This document shows, piece by piece, positions 9,857 to 21,365 of a stretch of 64,000 bases of DNA (positions within the stretch are counted from its first letter, which is position 1; every line of letters starts with the position of its first letter). The notes under the pieces were generated by a model. That model did no database searches. It worked only from the letters and a program-made list of their open reading frames with translations, and was not told where the DNA came from. A program made the position numbers and the translations under genes. Source of the stretch: Actinomucor elegans (taxonomy: Eukaryota; Mucoromycota; Mucoromycetes; Mucorales; Mucoraceae); NCBI GenBank assembly GCA_026027325.1, contig JAMSLZ010000018.1, positions 248,001 to 312,000 on the forward strand. The letters run 5' to 3'.

Positions 9857-12703
9857 ATGAAGCCTAGTCCGAGAAAGATTAAAGAGCCTGTTCCGTTAAA
9901 GAAGGAAGTTCTAGTTCAATCCTCGCTAGATCGCTTTATCATAAAGCGTTCTACCCACAACACACCAAATAATAATGGAATGCGTATTACGCGAAGTAGA
10001 GCTGCCGAAGCATTTGCAATAAATAAGGAACACGGTAACACCCAGCTGCAAGTCATAACCGAGCTATGTAGTAAACGTCGACGTGAACCATTACCAATTG
10101 AAACTACTCTGAAGGCTAAGGTACGCCTGACGGATGGACCTAGCCCCGTGTTTCAGGACAATACTACACAGCAAACTACGCATAGCACGGAAGAAGAAGA
10201 AGAGCATCTGACCATCAAACAAGAACCTATTGGAAAGACAGATCTTATCTTACACGCAGTCAGTGCTACGACTAATAGGAGACGAAAGAAAATGCGTACT
10301 GGTATGTAATGAAAAAGCATTAGACAGAGAAACCGTGCTAAAACTTATAAAGATATTTTGCCTGATCCTGATGATCCTAACTTTTACTGTCGCGCCTGTG
10401 AGATAACTAAACCAAATAAATTCAGGTACCATGAACATCTTCGCGATCGACACAAAATGAGACTTGAAAAACGAAAGCTGCCATCTTCTATCAAACACCC
10501 TGATATTGTGCCAGACATTAATGATCCTAACTTTTACTGCAGTGCTTGTGAACTAGCAAAACCTACACGGGCAAGGTATCGTGCTCATCTTCGAGAAACT
10601 CACCACATGGTGCTCGTACCTCTCTGTGGTAAAGATAAACCCCAGTCAGAACTCATGCCTGATGAAGATGATCCCAACAATTACTGTCGCGCCTGTGATA
10701 TCACCAAGCCCAGTAAAGACCATTATCGTAGTCATCTCAGATACTACCACAAGATGAAGTTGAAAAATCTTAGATTTCGTCCGCCTGAAGATCCGAACAA
10801 CATACCTGACATTGATGACCCCAACTTCTACTGCAAAGCTTGTAATATAACAAAGCTATCATCGAAAGAGTATCGACGACATTTGCGTAATAGACATGGT
10901 ATGAAACTACCCTCTTTCTTCAGAGGGCCTAATGCCAATCCTACTCTTGCACCAGACATTGAGGATCCAAATAATTACTGTCGTGCCTGCGACATGACAT
11001 ATATCCATCGTACTCGTTACCGTACCCATCTCCGCAATACTCACAAAATACAACTAACACCTTTGGTCTCAAGGAGCAAAAAGGATCCAAATATCTTACC
11101 TGATTTGAATGATCCCAATTACTACTGTCGTTCTTGCAAGATATCTAAACGTTCCTTGGCTGTATTCCGTACACATTGTCGAAGTGTACACAGAATGAAA
11201 TTCAAGCCTATAATGGGTGGCAAAAAGCTAACTAAGGAACTTCCTGACCCCAATCATCCTGAACTTTACTGTAAAGTATGCAATGTTTACAAGAAAACTC
11301 GAAATGATTTTCGACAGCATTGCCGCTCTACCCATTTTATGGAACTGCCTAATTCTCGAAAAGGGCCTAATGCCAACCCCAATGTTCTACCTGATCCAAA
11401 TGACCCAAATTTTTATTGCCTCACCTGTGATGCAGTTAAGGGTTCTGTTCTCAGAACGTTTCGATATCACTGTTCAAATATACATGGAGTAAAACTCCCA
11501 CCTTTTCCCAGCAAACCACCCCCAGCCATCTTGCCAGACCCTGAAGATCCTAATTTCTACTGTCTTATCTGCAAAACGACCAAAAGTAACCGAGGTACTT
11601 ATCGTACTCATTTGCGCTATACCCATAAAATGGATCTACCTTCTGAAGCACGTCTTTGTATCAAAGCCCCTGGTGTTGTACCGGATATTAACGATCCCAA
11701 CTTTTACTGTCGTACTTGTAATACTACTTCAAGAGATAAAGTAGCTTATCGCAAACATCTTCGTAGTGTGCATAAGATGAAGTTGAAGCCCTTGGTCGGT
11801 CTGCATATCATCAACCCTGAGGACTTACCTGATCCTAACGCAGCTGACCTCTTTTGTAGCGTTTGTGAAAAGCAAAAAGACAGTGTCAAGAAATATCGCA
11901 ACCACCTCAGACTTGTGCATTCTATGAAACTGGATCCACTGCCCAATAGGTTTCAAGTAAATCCTGGTGCCACTATTGACCCCAATGACCCTAATCTTTT
12001 TTGTGCCGTTTGCGAAAAAACCTATTCATCTGCTCAAAGCTTTCGCCATCATCTTCATTATGTACACAAAATGGAGCTGGAACCTTTAGCATTAAGATTA
12101 CGTACAGATCCCAATATTGAACCTGATGTAGATGATCCTAATTTATATTGTCGAGCTTGCCGTATCACAAAAAAGACGCGCAGAGCTTACCGTGTTCATC
12201 TGCAAGGATTCCATAAAATGGTGCTGAAGCGTAAAAATAGTATACAGTACCCAGATGTCAGTCCCGATATTGACGACCCTGATTTCTATTGTGCTGCCTG
12301 CGATAGAGAATTCGGAAAACGGACCAGCTATCGCAATCATTTGCGAACAAAGCATAAAATGAAACTGCCTATGGTTGTATCTCGAAAAAAGCCTGGTGTG
12401 ATTCCTGATATTGATGATCCTAACTTTTATTGCCGATCCTGTGATATATCAAAACCTACCAGAGGAAAGTATCGTGAACATTTGAGAAACTCACATAAGA
12501 TGATTCTACCTTTGGTCGAACATGGCAGCAGACAAAGGCGTAAGCCTAAAGTACTATCTGCTGCTGCTGCTGGTCAACTTGATGATAGTAAAATCATAAT
12601 CAGTAGTGCTAATGATAATAGTGAACATGTTGATGAGCAAGAAACATCAGAAACAGAGCATGAAATTAAACAAGAAATACTGGATCAAGATGCCGACTTT
12701 TAA
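9857..12703 (+). CDS. Protein with fifteen long-linker C2H2 zinc fingers
   Basis: Predicted 925 residues from exons 9857-10258 and 10328-12703. The basic N-terminal region contains QSSLDRFIIKR, which resembles a PCNA-interaction (PIP) box, and IKQE, a sumoylation consensus. The rest is fifteen repeats with a period of about 49 residues. Each has a PD-x-x-DPNFYC lead-in, then C-x2-C-x12/13-H-x4-H, usually ending HKMKL. Classical C2H2 arrays have a period of about 28, so the linkers here are unusually long and conserved. A Gln/Glu/Asp tail with a second IKQE ends the protein. The 69-bp intron is my best in-frame solution. A better-looking donor (GTATGT at 10302) gives only a 22-bp intron in the wrong phase, so the junction is uncertain. 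DNA or RNA binding is inferred from the fingers alone. Confidence 0.8.
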
Positions 12704-13856
12704 AAGATAATAATATTTCAGAAATAAACTTACGTATAGTCATTGTATAACACTTTTATTCCAATCGATCGAGTTTTTCAGGCAAAAGGATGACTAAGAC
12801 AATCTAAGAATGTCAATGAATACAGCAAAAGCATGAAGGTTTTATCTTTCAGTAAATAAGGCTAGGCCTCGTGTACCAATCTGATGTAAATTTAACTAGG
12901 CTTGGTAAGGAGATCTATAAACTTATAGAGATTATTGGATCTGGTTTATATGAAGCATACGTAAACTGTATTCGATTGCTAATAGAACATAATACACTAA
13001 TGAGATTTCAGCTAAATAATGGTTCTAATGCATACAGTAGTTCATTATGAGTGCGCAATAGTCGTCAGGCGTGAAATGAGAAATACTATGTTAAAAAAAA
13101 CAGAAGAGTCCTGACGCTATCATCTTGAGTACAAGGTTTTTACTTTTTTTGTGAGATGCAAAAATGGCATTTTAAAAACATAGAATGTTAATAATATAGC
13201 TTTAATATTATATTGTATAACAAACAGTTTATGGCTACATTTCTAGAAAAGACAGAAAAATTAACTTTTATCAAGTGACCCCATACATTCCTTGAAATAT
13301 CAAATAACGTGGAATCTATTGCAAACGTATTTGATTATTTGATACTCTTTTTGTATATCAGCAGTATTTTGTCAATAAAATGAGATATAAATCAAAGCAT
13401 TCTCTCTTTTTTTTTGTAGCCTTTGAATTTAAATATTAAAGCTTGGTGACTGTATAGATGTTAGAAGAAAGTTTAGAAAATCCAAGATGTGATATGCTCA
13501 TTCTTATTTCTTTCTATAACCACCAAACTATCAATGTCGAAATTGGGGATATATCACATCTCTAAAACGTCTTTTATGCCATTATAATCTTTGTAAACTT
13601 GATTGTTTTTATTAGTAGTTGAAGCTTTAACATTTAAATTCAAAGTCTCAAAAAAAAAGTGCATATGATACTCTCAGAATTTTTTCAAGGTATTTCTTGA
13701 CCACATCTAGTTCATATTTTACCTGGTAACTGTTGCGCATTCATAGTGAGCTACTACATGGATCGGTGCTGCTATTTGACTGAGGATCAACGATTATATT
13801 ATGTTGACAAAGCATCTTAAGTTGCATACATTGCATGTAAATTAAATGATTGATAG

Positions 13857-13925
13857 ATCTCTCTACCAACCTCGATTTAATGTCGCATCTGGTTACTAAT
13901 ACTTGTCCAGAATGAACTGTTAAAT
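13857..13925 (+). repeat. Degenerate dispersed repeat, copy 1
   Basis: Contains TAGATCTCTCTACC and TTTAATGTCGCATCTGG followed by CCAGAATGAA. It resembles copies near 26255-26360, 37105-37200, 43857-44060 and, inverted, 48500-48800. All lie in intergenic DNA. No coding capacity; probably an old non-autonomous element. Confidence 0.45.
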
Positions 13926-14262
13926 CAATGTGCCCCTTCTTTTTATTTTATTGCAGTGTAGGCATGCTGCTACCATTGCTATTGTTATGGATTATCAATA
14001 CATTATCATTGTTTTTATGCTGTTGGATCTCCATCAAATATGGCAACTGATTAATAGCATGATATATAAATCTGATAACTGCTCTCGTGCAAGGGGTTTT
14101 AATTCTGCGATCTTTATAGTCTAGTGTTAAAAAGCTGGAGATGATCAGCATTACTTCCTATAATTATGCGGTAACTAAGAATGTATTTGTGATATATAAA
14201 TGCGATGTGATGTATCAGGCTTCCAGTAACACTCTTTTGTCTGACGATGAGATCGCTAAAGC

Positions 14263-14289
14263 AAAAAAAAAAAAAAAAAAAAAAAAAAA
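14263..14289. repeat. Poly(A) tract, 27 bases
   Basis: Uninterrupted run of 27 A in intergenic DNA, with no adjacent coding remnant that would identify a retroposed element. Confidence 0.95.
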
Positions 14290-15139
14290 CTGATTGCACG
14301 AACCCGTCATCAATTATCACTGTATAATATATTTTCATATGCATTTGTTAAAAGCGTTTTGGTGCATCGTACCACTAGAGCAACCGCCACTACGCACTAG
14401 ACTATTAATATAGAAATTTTAATCAATTTAGTACGTTAGTAAGACTTGCGTATCTATTAATTGGATATTAGTGGCACAGGGCCACTTTATCTCAAATATT
14501 CGTTATTACACTTTTCAGAGTAAATGCCTAACAACCTCATATATTAGGCCAATTGATCCCCGATACGATAACGGTTTTTAGAAATATTTAGGATAGCTCT
14601 GTATTAATATGCGCAGACACATGTTCACTTCAAGGGTTTCTTCTATAAGTCTACCTAAGATGACTAAAAGCTACAAGGATGAAAGCCAAGCATTAAAGGT
14701 GTACGACGATGAAGACTTTGTTTAGCAAAATTACTTTTTATGGGTAGACCATATTCAATAGATGAATGAATGCATTCTCTGGAACATATCCCTAGAATAC
14801 TGCTTTGATTGCGCTATAGACAATGGATATAACAACGACGCGTTTTGAAAGGCTCTTCAAATCATTTGCATATGTATAGCAATTACTAAAGCAGTGCTTG
14901 CGCAGATACACATCATTAGCTTACATAGAAAGATAAAAAAAAAAAAATTATCCACTTGACTACCAATTCATTTTGCAGCAATACGCGCTCAATAAAGTAC
15001 CTAATCATTAAAGCTTATTAAATTCGAGCCTACTGCCAGTAGTAGAAAGCAGTAGGTGATACAAGAACCTCTTTTTTTCGCTTTCAGTGCTTTCTCTCTT
15101 TCTTTTACTTTTTCCTTTCTTTACAAAATATATAACAAA

Positions 15140-17667
15140 ATGGTATGCGGGCCAACAGGCATTCATTTCCTTTAGATACTAACCTGTGATTAGATTCCAA
15201 TAATGCCGAGAAAATCAAGCGATGATGACAGACCCATGGGCTTGAAATTTGCAAGAACCAACTTTTTCAACTTGAAAAAAGATAATTCAAGCACACTCAA
15301 GACAATACCTCCAAGCCAACATGAAAGAACAACACCTCCGCCTATGATGACTTTAAAAAAAGACTGTGATGGTTATCGAAGCAGCAACTCGAGCGGCACA
15401 AGTCAAGCTTCATATCCGTCTTCATTCTCACCTCCACCAATGCTATCACCCACTTTACCAGCAAGATCGCCGTTTCGTATTCGAGATTCACAAGCTTCTG
15501 CCATGGCTGCAGCCAATAAGATTATTTCATCACATGGTAATACCACTTAAGAAGCTTGTGTTCATTCACTAAGCACTTTGTATAATAGATACTACGCAAA
15601 CCAAAAGCCTAGAGGAACAGCCAACAACCCTCTATTCTTCTATATCCTCTTCGTCTTCGTCTTCGATTGCTACAATAGAAGATGATTTAACACAAGAACT
15701 CGAAAATATTTGGAAACTAAAATCTAACAGTACACTACAAAATCAACAAAAGCCACTGCGTATTGATATCAATTCTGAAGAAATGCTATTGCAATTATTG
15801 ATTTCGCATGCTGTAATTGATGCGCGCGATTATAAAGTCCTGTCCTTTGAAGAATTCGAGCAATTAAAACAGGTATTTGCAAGAAAACAATTTAAGATGG
15901 TCTTCTAATTGTTCATAGCACCACGCACGGTTGAAAAACAAAGTTAGAAACTCTGAATGTAAACTGGAAATAGATCGAAAGATTCAAGAAACTTCCCATT
16001 CACTTTCCAACCTATCCTCTAATAAAAACCGAGAATCTGTGCTTTTATTGCTTGACGAAGCTGTAGAAGCAGATCGTAAAGTCAAGATATTGACTCAACG
16101 ACTTACTGAACTCAAATCGGAAGAAGTAGAGACACAATATCAAATACTACAGCATACAGCCGGCGTGCTATGTCTTGGTTTACAAAAAATGGAAACATTG
16201 AATCAATCAACACCCAAGACTCCTCCCATATCTCCACAGAGTAAACGATCGACTTCATCTAGCCACCAACAGAAACTGCAAGATCTTCAATCAGAATTGG
16301 AAACAATCACTCATACTTTGCAGAATATGCTTAAACGCTATGATTTAAAAGCGAATGTCAGTCAATCACTATCAGCTACCCAACTGCTTGACCGTCTTGA
16401 AGCTCAATTGGACAATTACAAGTCTGAATCAAAACAATTGGAATCAAAACTTCAATCTGCAGAAGAACGCCAACGACTTGAATCCATGTCTGAAAAGAAG
16501 CTTGAATTTCAGCTTCGTGCAGCTCAAGAAAAGAAAGAAGCTGCCGAAACCAAATGCCTTGGTCTGCAGAAAGAAATCGATAGAATGCATGCCAAAACGG
16601 ATTGGTTGCCGCAAGACAACTTTGACTTTGCAGACGATAGTCAGATACGCATCGGAGAACTCGAAACTGAGTTAACATTGACAAAAGAAAACCAACAACG
16701 CGTTGAACAAGAACTACAGCAGGGTTATGCTCAAGTGGCTCAACTGAAAGCTACAGTAGCCGATATGGAACTGCAATCCAGCAAGATTCAATCTCAAGTT
16801 GCCGTACTTCAATCACGCGAGGATGCACTCAAAGCCGAAATGGAACAGTACCGAGATCAAGTAGGCAAGCTGCGTACCGACAAAGAACAGCTGGAACGCA
16901 CAATGAAGCGCCGTACTGTAATTCAATCCTTTAATAACCAAGACCAGGTAGAAGCCAAATACGAACAGCAATTAGCAGAACAAGAACAAGAATACCAAGC
17001 GCAATTGAAAGAACAGGCGGCTTTTCTGGATAAAACAACCCGTCAATGCGAGCAATTACGCGAAGAACGTGATAGACTATCAGCAACCTGCAGGGATCTG
17101 GAAATCTTGATTCGAGACAAACAAAAGGCCCTTGATGCACGTGATGTACAAGTATCCAAACTCGAGTCTGAACTTCAGCAAAAGCTCACTACAACCGCAC
17201 CAGCCACGCATCCTAATGAGGAAAGTTTACAGCAATTGCAAGCCTTGTTTTCTGAAAAAGAAGCAGCTTGGATTGAGCAAAGCTCGGCCATGGAAGCCAA
17301 TTTCGAAGGCATTCTGAAAGAATTTGACCGTTTGACAGGTACAGCCATGGAATTTGAAACAGATCGAATGAACTATGAAAAACGTATCGAGACATTGACG
17401 CAGGAAGTCAAAGATCTCGAATCCAGCCTTACAGAAGAAAAATCCAAAAACTTTGGCTATGAAGCTGATACCCCTACTACAGCCTCACTGAGAAAAGAGT
17501 TTAGAAAGATGATTAACGATATGAAAGCTGATCATCAACGTACTCTTGAACGAGAAGCAGAAGAAAAGAAGCGATTAGAAAAGCAATTAAAAGACCTTAA
17601 ACATGAAAGAGAAATGTCTAGATATGAAAGAATGAACAAAGGTGTCCAGACGCTATTTATCGCTTAA
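15140..17667 (+). CDS. Uds1-domain (up-regulated during septation) coiled-coil protein
   Basis: A 792-residue protein read from exons 15140-15142 (the ATG alone), 15194-15536, 15589-15872 and 15919-17667. The first intron starts right after ATG (GTATGC), carries a TACTAACCT branch site and ends TTAG; translation then continues IPIMPRKSSDDD. If the ATG-only exon is not used, the Met at 15203 works equally well. The N-terminus is basic and Ser/Pro-rich. The segment from EEMLLQLLISHAVID through LSFEEFEQLKQ to HHARLKNKV matches my memory of the fungal Uds1 domain. From about residue 240 on it is almost continuous coiled coil, rich in Gln, Glu, Lys and Leu heptads. Relatives are linked to septation, so a role at the division site or cytoskeleton is plausible. 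The stop lies 66 bp from the Not2 stop on the other strand. Confidence 0.82.
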
Positions 17668-17733
17668 AACTAGACGCGTATTATTGCGCGTTTCATATTT
17701 AATAAAACTTTTTTTTTTTCGTTTCTTTTTTTT

Positions 17734-19100
17734 TTACATCATCACTCTATTCGAACCGTTGTTCGACGTGTTATTGGTTCCATTACTACTATTGGGTAAA
17801 CTGGAAGGTGTTGCAGGCTGAGATCTTTCTTCAATAGCGTCCCAAGATAATGTCCATTCTCTCTTCACCTTTTGCCATGTCGTAGGATCAAAAAACACAT
17901 ACACACCACGATCTAAAGCATTAGGTGAAGTCCTTCGGAAAGCTTGCACAGGTCGACCATTCTCATCTGTTTCTTTTGTTAACCATAACCCCAACTCCTT
18001 ATGATAACGCCAATTACGAGCATATCTATATGACTGTTAACATCTTATCTTGGTATTTTGCAGTTATACATACAACTCTTGCGCTGCTGCCTCCTGGGCA
18101 ATATCCTTTGGCATACAATAAAACACATAAAACAAGATTTCATCTGAAAATGTTCTCATACGCTGATGCGCAGGTGGTGTTGCTTGCACATTACGGTAAC
18201 AGGCAGGTAAATAATAACCTGGCTCAACGTTTAATCCAGGTAAAGTTTGAGTATCTGACCAAGGTGATATAAATGTTGAATATATAGAGCTAAAGAAATA
18301 ACATCAGTACACCACAATGACGCGTTTTTTTTTCTGGACTTACTCGGCTGTGTTCAAGTCTAATCCAAGTGTAGTTAAATCACTACCAAGCGCCAACATG
18401 CTACGATCGGGATCCGTCATTCTAATGACCCCTAAAAGGCCTAATAAACCATATGGATCCGCTGGTTTCCCATCAGTTGATGTTAGTTCATCTGGCTGTT
18501 TCCTTGGTTGACCGGATTGTGACTAATAGTGTGTTAACATATACGACATGTTTCATCAATCTATTCATTATTTACCCATGATTCAGAAGCATCGTTCTTT
18601 TCTGAAAATGGTTTTCCTATATAATAATTATCAGATGAGTTTACCGCAATTGCAATTACGAACAATAAAAAGATGGTACCTGCTTGTTGGCCTTCTCGTA
18701 AGTTGGCGTAATCTAACCACTGTTCCGGTTTACCACCTGATTCTCGACCTATTGCGTTATCAAAAGGTGATGCAGAACTACGTAGTGCTGGGAACTCGTC
18801 CATGCTAAAAGATCTCGGTGCGAGATTACGGTTATTTGAAGAGGGCGGCAGTTCAGCACCACCAAAGTTGTTTCTACTGAAAGCCAAAGGATTCTTGTTA
18901 CTATGTGCAGAGAAATCCATGCCATTGTCCATGTCTTGTGGTTGCTGTGGTGGAAATCCGTTGTTACCTGCTGTAGAAGCATAGCTGGCCAGTCGGTTTG
19001 GCATGGACGGTGTCGAAGTAGGCACGGTTCGATTCATGGTAGGTGGTGTTCCAAGGGCAGGAAACTCATTCAAGTCAGCTGTTGTATTAGGGCGGAACAT
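17734..19100 (-). CDS. NOT2: CCR4-NOT complex subunit Not2 (CNOT2)
   Basis: This is a structural subunit of the CCR4-NOT deadenylase complex, acting in mRNA decay and transcription. On the minus strand the exons are 19100-18680, 18616-18576, 18522-18344, 18289-18074 and 18025-17734, totalling 382 residues with all phases consistent. The N-terminal half is Asn/Ser/Pro-rich with two FPALG/FPALR short motifs. The C-terminal half is the Not-box: YGLLGLLGVIRM, DLTTLGLDLN, then a segment through LPGLNVEPGYYLPACY, and WRYHKELGLWLTK, ending in a domain with FFDPTTWQKVKREW. A Ser/Asn tail follows. The gene is divergent from MHR1, sharing a 210-bp promoter region. Confidence 0.95.
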
Positions 19101-19310
19101 TTATTTCTTTGTTTCTAGTGCAAATTATAAGTTCAACTGAAATAAAGAAGTGTATAAAAGAGGTTGGAGGGGAAAATTCCTTTCGATCTCACCAATAAAT
19201 GACTGGTGACGTGAGCCTGCGGTGCTTGAATTTTGAGTGTCTATTCTGGAGATCGTTCAAAATCTTTTTTGGCCTTTTTTTTATCCTACCCTGGAACACA
19301 CACACATATA

Positions 19311-19867
19311 ATGGCTTCTGCAAACAGCGTCTATCTTTTCCGTCATGTTCAAACAAAGCAGGTCTTGGTTAGTTTGAGACAGAACATGAAGGTTGGTTTT
19401 ATATACATGCCGAAAAAAAAACAAGACACTCAATTATCATATAGAACAAAAGTTTGAAGCAACTCGGTTCAGGCGCAAGCAAACATGTTCAATTAAGAAA
19501 AGATTTATGGCGTCCTTTAGTTGCATTAACAGGATTCGAAACACCTCAATCAGCACAAGCAGTATCAGACGCTCTTTTGCAACGTTCCAAGGATCGTCAA
19601 CTTGAATTAAGAACCAGTCCTGATCACCTCACTAGACCAAAGCGTTTAAGACAAGTCGATGAATTAGATTTAGTTGAAAAGTCTATTGTATCCTTGCGTG
19701 AAGCGCTTGAAACAGTTGGCAAGAATCAGACCAAGTTGTTGGCACTTTGGGAACAACCTCAATTCATGGAATTAAAAGGTGAAAAGGAATGGCCTGCCTT
19801 TTTAGAACATGGTCAATTGGAATTGAAGAATAACCGCTTTGTCAAAGAAGAAAAAACCACTGTATAG
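19311..19867 (+). CDS. MHR1: Mitochondrial ribosomal protein mL67 / Mhr1
   Basis: A 167-residue mitochondrial protein from exons 19311-19391 and 19445-19867. In yeast the family is a large-subunit mitoribosomal protein (mL67) that also acts in mtDNA homologous pairing. The start NSVYLFRHVQTKQVLVSL and the segment HVQLRKDLWRPLVAL are characteristic, and the length fits a compact family member. The 53-bp intron ends ATAG and joins NMK to NKSLKQLGSG in phase. The C-terminal segment is rich in charged residues and ends in a basic/acidic tail. It shares an upstream region with NOT2. Confidence 0.85.
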
Positions 19868-20566
19868 ATATTAAATAATAATAAAAAAGGGCAGAAAATA
19901 GATTGAATAAGCATAGCTTTATATATCAAATCACAGATAGTAGATATCGTGGCTTACCTTTTCTTCAAACGTCCAGGGAGGAGCATTTTGACAGCCGTCT
20001 TGATGAGTTTGATTGTTTAATCATCATTGTCCAATACAATTGCTTGCTTGCAGTGGATTGAAATACCGATGGCCAATGGAAATTATACAAAGTTTCAAAA
20101 GATTTTGGAGAAAATGATTATGCTCCTTGAGGACTAAACTTCAATTTCTAACTGGATAAGAGTAGTTATAAAAAAAGCGCTTCAAATTATGTGCAACTAT
20201 TTTATTTGTAATTGATTTATATAGAAAAGTTGAATCAAGAGCACGAATCGAATGAGCCATGATATCAATTATTTAGCGTTACCTCCATTTTTTGAAAAAA
20301 AAAAAAGTATGACGACTAAATACGCCATTCAATACGCAATTGAATTCTTTAAAAAGATACTGAGTATCTATATTGATATTTTTGACATTACAGGACTGTA
20401 TTAAAGTAAAAATAAGACTTGAAATTTCACTATACCACCTTCATCATCTCCAACTTCTCCAGCCAATCAAACCAGGATACTTTATTCAAGTTCAGTCGAT
20501 TTTTTTTTTTTTTTTTGCCTAGTAATTATTTCGACAGGCTCTTTCTAACGAGACTATACTGTTAAA
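19868..20566. other. Intergenic, 0.7 kb; no gene seen
   Basis: AT-rich spacer between two plus-strand genes. It ends in a T16-17 run (about 20501-20517) some 50 bp before the next start codon, probably part of that promoter. No other structure noted. Confidence 0.6.
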
Positions 20567-21183
20567 ATGTCTACTAATCAAGGATCTGCCCGAGATTACA
20601 TTAAATCGTACGTCCAAGAATCTAATACGGACGATTACTTGAAACAGGAACAACCTCGTTACGATCCTACAAAGCCAATCCAATCCCCGCAAACGGCACC
20701 TGTTGAACAAGACCAGCAGCCAACAGCTCCTGCCCAAGCTTCAGAGCATTTCAAGGTTCATTTGCCCACTCAGAACCCTATACCCTCCAGCGAAAGCGCT
20801 GCAACTAGCGCCGATCAAGAACCACGACATGAACAACCTCAAATTACTTGGACTGCGCGTGATTTCAAAGATCAACGAAACGAAATACACGAAACTTCTT
20901 TGACAATATGTGCTGATCTTCACGAAGACTTGCTTACGTGTTTCCAACATGGTAGTTGGTGGGATAAAGCAAAAATGTGTGAAGAACAAAAACAAAAGTT
21001 TTGGTCTTGCTATAATGCACAAAAGGTAGCTTTTGCAGATTTTGGTATTTAACAGGAAACTAACGCGCTTGTTAGAAATTCTTGAAGGATGTGAATTATA
21101 AAGGACCTGTCAATACAGCTAAAGATGACGATCGCATCTTGGCAGAAGCTTATAAGCTTCGAGACAAGTTGGACAAGCAGTAA
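20567..21183 (+). CDS. Twin CX9C (CHCH-type) protein, probably mitochondrial intermembrane space
   Basis: A 188-residue protein from exons 20567-21025 and 21076-21183. The N-terminal 110 residues are Pro/Gln/Ser-rich and look disordered. They are followed by a helical hairpin with two exact C-x9-C pairs: CADLHEDLLTC and CEEQKQKFWSC. This arrangement is the substrate signature of the Mia40 disulfide relay, so the protein is probably imported into the intermembrane space. The exon after the 50-bp intron continues with KFLKDVNYKGP and a basic helix. I cannot assign it to a named family (assembly factor, respiratory subunit or structural protein). A GC-rich hairpin lies just after the stop codon. 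Confidence 0.75.
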
Positions 21184-21198
21184 AACGTTTATCCAAAA

Positions 21199-21239
21199 AG
21201 GCGGGGAGTAATACGGTCTCGGATTTAGGCTCCCCGCCT
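21199..21239 (+). other. GC-rich hairpin in the 3' region of the twin-CX9C gene
   Basis: Ten-base perfect inverted repeat (AGGCGGGGAG at 21199-21208 and its complement at 21230-21239) around a 21-base loop, starting 16 bases after the stop codon. It is nearly all G/C in an AT-rich region, so it should fold stably in the mRNA. It may affect transcript stability, 3'-end formation or read-through into the dioxygenase gene 127 bp downstream; function is inferred only. Confidence 0.7.
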
Positions 21240-21365
21240 GCTTACAATTACAATGGGTTGATTTGTAATACGCTTAGAAACAAACATTTCTGTATATATA
21301 GAAGCAATAAAACGCTCTTTTTCTCTATGTTATTCATCTTTTGGTTTCAATTTCTATCAATTATC

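Larger units (their letters stand above)
12704..15139. other. Intergenic, 2.4 kb; no gene seen
   Basis: AT-rich spacer between two plus-strand genes. It holds one copy of a degenerate dispersed repeat (13857-13925) and a 27-base A run (14263-14289). Short open frames around 13930-14340 have no recognisable features. The T/C-rich stretch near 15070-15130 is the likely promoter and leader of the Uds1-type gene. Confidence 0.55.

Noticed and set aside
10302..10323. 22-bp intron with a good GTATGT donor in the zinc-finger gene
   Set aside because: Too short to splice and leaves the downstream fingers out of frame; the 69-bp alternative (10259-10327) keeps frame.
13064..13117. Inverted repeat CGTCAGG/CCTGACG
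   Set aside because: Only seven bases with a loop of about 40; expected by chance in this length of DNA.
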